From Schaedlerella sp. (GTDB taxonomy: Bacteria; Bacillota; Clostridia; Lachnospirales; Lachnospiraceae), in NCBI GenBank assembly GCA_020024595.1, contig JAHHTO010000102.1:1-8647 (forward strand): DNA of 8,647 nt, written 5' to 3'. Both the position numbers and the translations under genes were made by a program. The notes beneath the pieces are model-generated. The model made no database searches. It saw only the letters and a list, made by a program, of their open reading frames with translations, and was not told where the DNA came from. Positions within the stretch are counted from its first letter, which is position 1, and the number at the start of each line of letters is the position of its first letter. Positions 6,560 to 8,647 of this stretch are shown piece by piece.

Positions 6560-7493
6560 GATATTCCTTTCCCTGCCAGATATCTTGTGACTTCAGATAG
6601 CTGTGCAGTGTGTTTAATACAGTACGTTTGTTACTTGTCCAAAGCGGGGCGATCAAAAGATCTTTTGGACCATCTCCAGTCAGACGGTGGATGGTGATAT
6701 CAGGACGAAGCTTTGCGATGCATTGTCCCAGTAATTCGATATATTCCTCCATGGAGGGGCTGTAAAAGGGTTCTGCCTTATAATCTGCAGCAAGGTCAGT
6801 TCCTTTGAGGATATGAAGAAGCTGCAATTTGATGCCTTGAATATCCTGGTGATTCAGATAATCCAGTGTCTGCATCATCATAGTCTTATTTTCTCCGGGA
6901 AGACAAAGAATCGTATGAACAATCACCTCGATCTTGCGTTGCCGGAGTTCTTTGACTGCGTGTGCAAATATCGGAAGATCATAGCCTCTTCGGATGTAGG
7001 AGGCAGTTATTGGATGAATAGTCTGTAAACCAAGTTCGATCCATACAGGTTTGATACGATTGATTTGCTCCAGCAGATTCAGGATCTCTTCGCTTAGGCA
7101 GTCTGGTCTGGTAGCAATAGAAAGAATCTTCACTTCCGGATCAGATGCTGCTTCTGCATAGATACGCTTTAAATAATCAACAGGCGCATAGGTATTGGTA
7201 AATGCCTGAAAATAAGCGATGTAGGAGTGTACTGGACGTTTTTGCTTCAATATGGCTTTGCCGGCGGCTAACTGTTCTGTGATTGTCGCATGAGCGGAGC
7301 CTGCAAAATCTCCGGAGCCTTGTGCACTACAGAAAATACAGCCTCCAGATCCGATTTTACCGTCTCGGTTGGGACAGCTCATACCGCCGTTTAATGTGAT
7401 TTTATATACTTTTTCTCCATAAATCTGTTTTAAATCATAGTCCATGGAGTGATAACGTTTTTCGCCCCAGAAGTGGGGAGTGCAGTGGTTCAT
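6552..7493 (-). CDS. Radical SAM protein, YtqA/YhcC family (TIGR01212), probable tRNA U34 modification
   Basis: A 313-residue radical S-adenosylmethionine enzyme with an Elp3-like iron-sulphur motif. Cys40, Cys52 and Cys55 form the CPNRDG...GGCIFC pattern (CX11CX2C) that should hold the 4Fe-4S cluster. AYFQAFTNTYAP and the C-terminal RLTGDGPKDLLIAPLW are hallmarks of the family. I recall recent work placing Bacillus YtqA in mnm5s2U synthesis at the tRNA wobble base (name MnmL proposed); I am not certain enough to assign the symbol. The frame opens at 7541, but that ATG lies inside the likely -10 box and lacks a ribosome site. ATG 7493 has AAAGGA nine bases upstream and gives the family's usual length of about 320, so I chose it. 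First gene of an operon with DUF4364. Confidence 0.88.
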   Translation of the reverse strand: MNHCTPHFWGEKRYHSMDYDLKQIYGEKVYKITLNGGMSCPNRDGKIGSGGCIFCSAQGSGDFAGSAHATITEQLAAGKAILKQKRPVHSYIAYFQAFTNTYAPVDYLKRIYAEAASDPEVKILSIATRPDCLSEEILNLLEQINRIKPVWIELGLQTIHPITASYIRRGYDLPIFAHAVKELRQRKIEVIVHTILCLPGENKTMMMQTLDYLNHQDIQGIKLQLLHILKGTDLAADYKAEPFYSPSMEEYIELLGQCIAKLRPDITIHRLTGDGPKDLLIAPLWTSNKRTVLNTLHSYLKSQDIWQGKEYHD

Positions 7494-7536
7494 TCCATAC
7501 ATTCCTTTGTTTAATGATTGATTGCTTCTGGAGATT

Positions 7537-7565
7537 ATCATAACACTGTTGTGGAATCAAAGCAA
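7537..7565 (-). promoter_or_regulatory. Promoter of the radical SAM-DUF4364 operon
   Basis: Minus strand TTGCTT (7565-7560, three of six with the key TTG) and TATGAT (7542-7537, five of six) are 17 bases apart, and the -10 has a TGn extension (7545-7543). The start near 7530 leaves about 37 bases to ATG 7493. The overlap of this box with the upstream ATG at 7541 argues against that longer start. Confidence 0.5.
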
Positions 7566-7740
7566 GAATATAAAAAATACTTTCATTTTTAAAAAATATA
7601 GTGTATACTGAAAAAGATTTTAGTTCATTTGTGTCATTTCAGACCAAAGTTCCCGAATTCGTTATAAATATCAATACAGAAGATAAGAAAATAAAAAATG
7701 GAATTTAGTCATAAGAATAATAAAAGAAAGGACAGGTTCT
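7566..7740 (+). promoter_or_regulatory. AT-rich rho upstream region and leader
   Basis: This non-coding stretch between the two divergent units must hold the rho promoter. The best -10 is TATACT at 7604-7609, with only a weak -35 (CTTTCA, 7580-7585, 18-base spacing); a second, TATAAA at 7663-7668, has CAGACC 17 bases upstream. Either gives a long AT-rich leader (roughly 70-130 bases). I see no riboswitch or attenuator hairpin. The ribosome site GAAAGGA (7726-7732) lies eight bases before the rho ATG. Confidence 0.3.
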
Positions 7741-8647
7741 ATGACAAGAGAAAAATATGAATCATTACCACTGATTACCTTGAAAGAACTTGCGAAAGCA
7801 AGGAGTATGAAGGGGATTTCCGGTATGAAAAAAAGTGAATTGATTGACGCAATGCTTGTACTGGATGAAAGAGAAGAGCAGGAAGAAATCAGTGCAGAAG
7901 GAAAAGAAGAAGTCAAAGAATCGATGAAAGAAAAGAAGGAAGAGACAGATCTTGAACAGCTTGACAGTGGAAAAGTAGCAAACGGGATTCTGGAAGTACT
8001 TCCGGATGGTTTCGGGTTTATTCGTTGTGAAAATTATATGCCGGGTGAAAATGATATTTATGTATCTCCGTCCCAGATACTGCGATTTAATTTAAAAACA
8101 GGTGATATCCTGACAGGAAATATTCGAGTCAAAACACAGTCTGAGAAGTTTAGCGCATTGTTATATGTAACAACAATTAATGGTCGGCGTCCATCGGAAG
8201 CGATCAAAAGACCGAATTTTGAGAACTTGACTCCGATTTTTCCGGATGCAAGACTTCGCTTGGAAAGTGAAAAGAGTTCGACAGCGATGCGGATTATGGA
8301 CTTGCTTTCGCCAATTGGAAAGGGACAACGAGGGATGATCGTATCTCCGCCGAAAGCAGGTAAAACGACTCTTTTGAAAGAGGTTGCACTGTCTGTACAA
8401 CGAACTGAGCCGAATATGCATCTTCTGATCCTTCTGATTGATGAACGCCCAGAGGAAGTGACAGACATCAAAGAAGCCATTGAAGGACCGAATGTGGAAG
8501 TGATCCATTCTACGTTTGATGAACTTCCGGAACACCATAAACGTGTGTCAGAGATGGTGATTGAGCGTGCGAAACGTCTGGTAGAACATGGTAAAGATGT
8601 GATGATTCTCCTGGATAGCATTACAAGGCTGGCGCGTGCCTATAATC
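7741..8647 (+). CDS. rho: Transcription termination factor Rho, N-terminal 302 residues (3' end off the window)
   Basis: Hexameric RNA-dependent ATPase/helicase that ends transcription at untranslated RNA. Residues 1-42 form the Rho_N helical domain (LKELAKARS, GMKKSELIDAML). About 43-75 is a short, highly charged Glu/Lys linker. The cold-shock-like primary RNA site follows, with GFGFIR at 90-95. The motor domain has Walker A PPKAGKTT at 203-210, the catalytic DERPEEVT stretch at 234-241 and Walker B VMILLDS at 287-293, ending in TRLARAYN at the window edge. All key residues seen are intact. The linker is short compared with the long disordered inserts of some Clostridia and Actinobacteria. 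The ATG at 7741 is eight bases after GAAAGGA. The Q-loop, R-loop and C-terminus are off-window. Confidence 0.97.
   Translation, partial: MTREKYESLPLITLKELAKARSMKGISGMKKSELIDAMLVLDEREEQEEISAEGKEEVKESMKEKKEETDLEQLDSGKVANGILEVLPDGFGFIRCENYMPGENDIYVSPSQILRFNLKTGDILTGNIRVKTQSEKFSALLYVTTINGRRPSEAIKRPNFENLTPIFPDARLRLESEKSSTAMRIMDLLSPIGKGQRGMIVSPPKAGKTTLLKEVALSVQRTEPNMHLLILLIDERPEEVTDIKEAIEGPNVEVIHSTFDELPEHHKRVSEMVIERAKRLVEHGKDVMILLDSITRLARAYN

Noticed and set aside
7494..7541. Longer N-terminus for the radical SAM protein from ATG 7541.
   Set aside because: That ATG is part of the probable -10 hexamer and has no ribosome site; the added residues are not part of the family core.
7698..7760. Small basic 20-codon open frame upstream of and overlapping the rho start in another frame.
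   Set aside because: It lacks a convincing ribosome site and AT-rich leaders yield such frames by chance. It would be worth revisiting only if conserved in relatives.
8058..8621. Minus-strand open frame of 187 codons at the right edge.
   Set aside because: It lies wholly antisense to rho, whose motor-domain motifs occupy the plus strand; its Ser/Arg-rich product looks like a shadow translation.
1..8647. Mobile elements, CRISPR arrays, defence islands, toxin-antitoxin or biosynthetic clusters.
   Set aside because: No transposase, integrase, spaced direct repeats or matching gene families are present; base and codon use look even across the window.

Overview
The window reads as chromosomal DNA of a low-to-moderate-GC Firmicute. 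Codon use, strong AGGAGG-like ribosome sites and protein-level resemblance point to Clostridia, most likely a gut Lachnospiraceae. This rests on remembered family sequences, not on a search. Eight whole or nearly whole genes plus two edge-truncated ones fill almost all of it. No stretch longer than 300 bases lacks a gene, and I see no mobile element, CRISPR array, tRNA or rRNA.

Left region (1-1709): the 5' part of a galactokinase gene (galK, minus strand, running off the left edge) diverges from an AraC-family regulator (plus strand). The 220-base region between them holds two opposed sigma-A-type promoters and two inverted repeats, so the regulator may control galactose use. Next, a MATE-family efflux pump (minus strand) converges on the regulator with only one base between the stop codons. 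It diverges in turn from a small membrane-anchored CE4 polysaccharide deacetylase with a GTG start.

Middle region (3243-6559): the deacetylase is followed on the plus strand by a TcdA-like tRNA t6A dehydratase gene and by rarA (replication-associated AAA+ ATPase). A candidate promoter for the last two lies at the very end of the deacetylase gene. rarA converges on, and overlaps by 24 bases, a DUF4364 winged-helix gene.

Right region (6552-8647): the DUF4364 gene is the second gene of a minus-strand two-gene operon. The first encodes a YtqA/YhcC-type radical SAM protein, with an 8-base stop/start overlap. This operon diverges from the gene for transcription terminator Rho, which runs off the right edge. 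The mix (two probable tRNA anticodon-loop modification genes, fork-rescue ATPase, Rho) is core housekeeping.

The most notable thing not explained by the genes is in the two convergent pairs. In each, the minus-strand transcription unit seems to end at an intrinsic terminator buried inside the coding sequence of the opposing gene (in araC-type at 1563-1596, in rarA at 5987-6013). This would give overlapping antisense 3' ends. I do not see an undescribed multi-gene system here; the other findings are regulatory details and small protein oddities.
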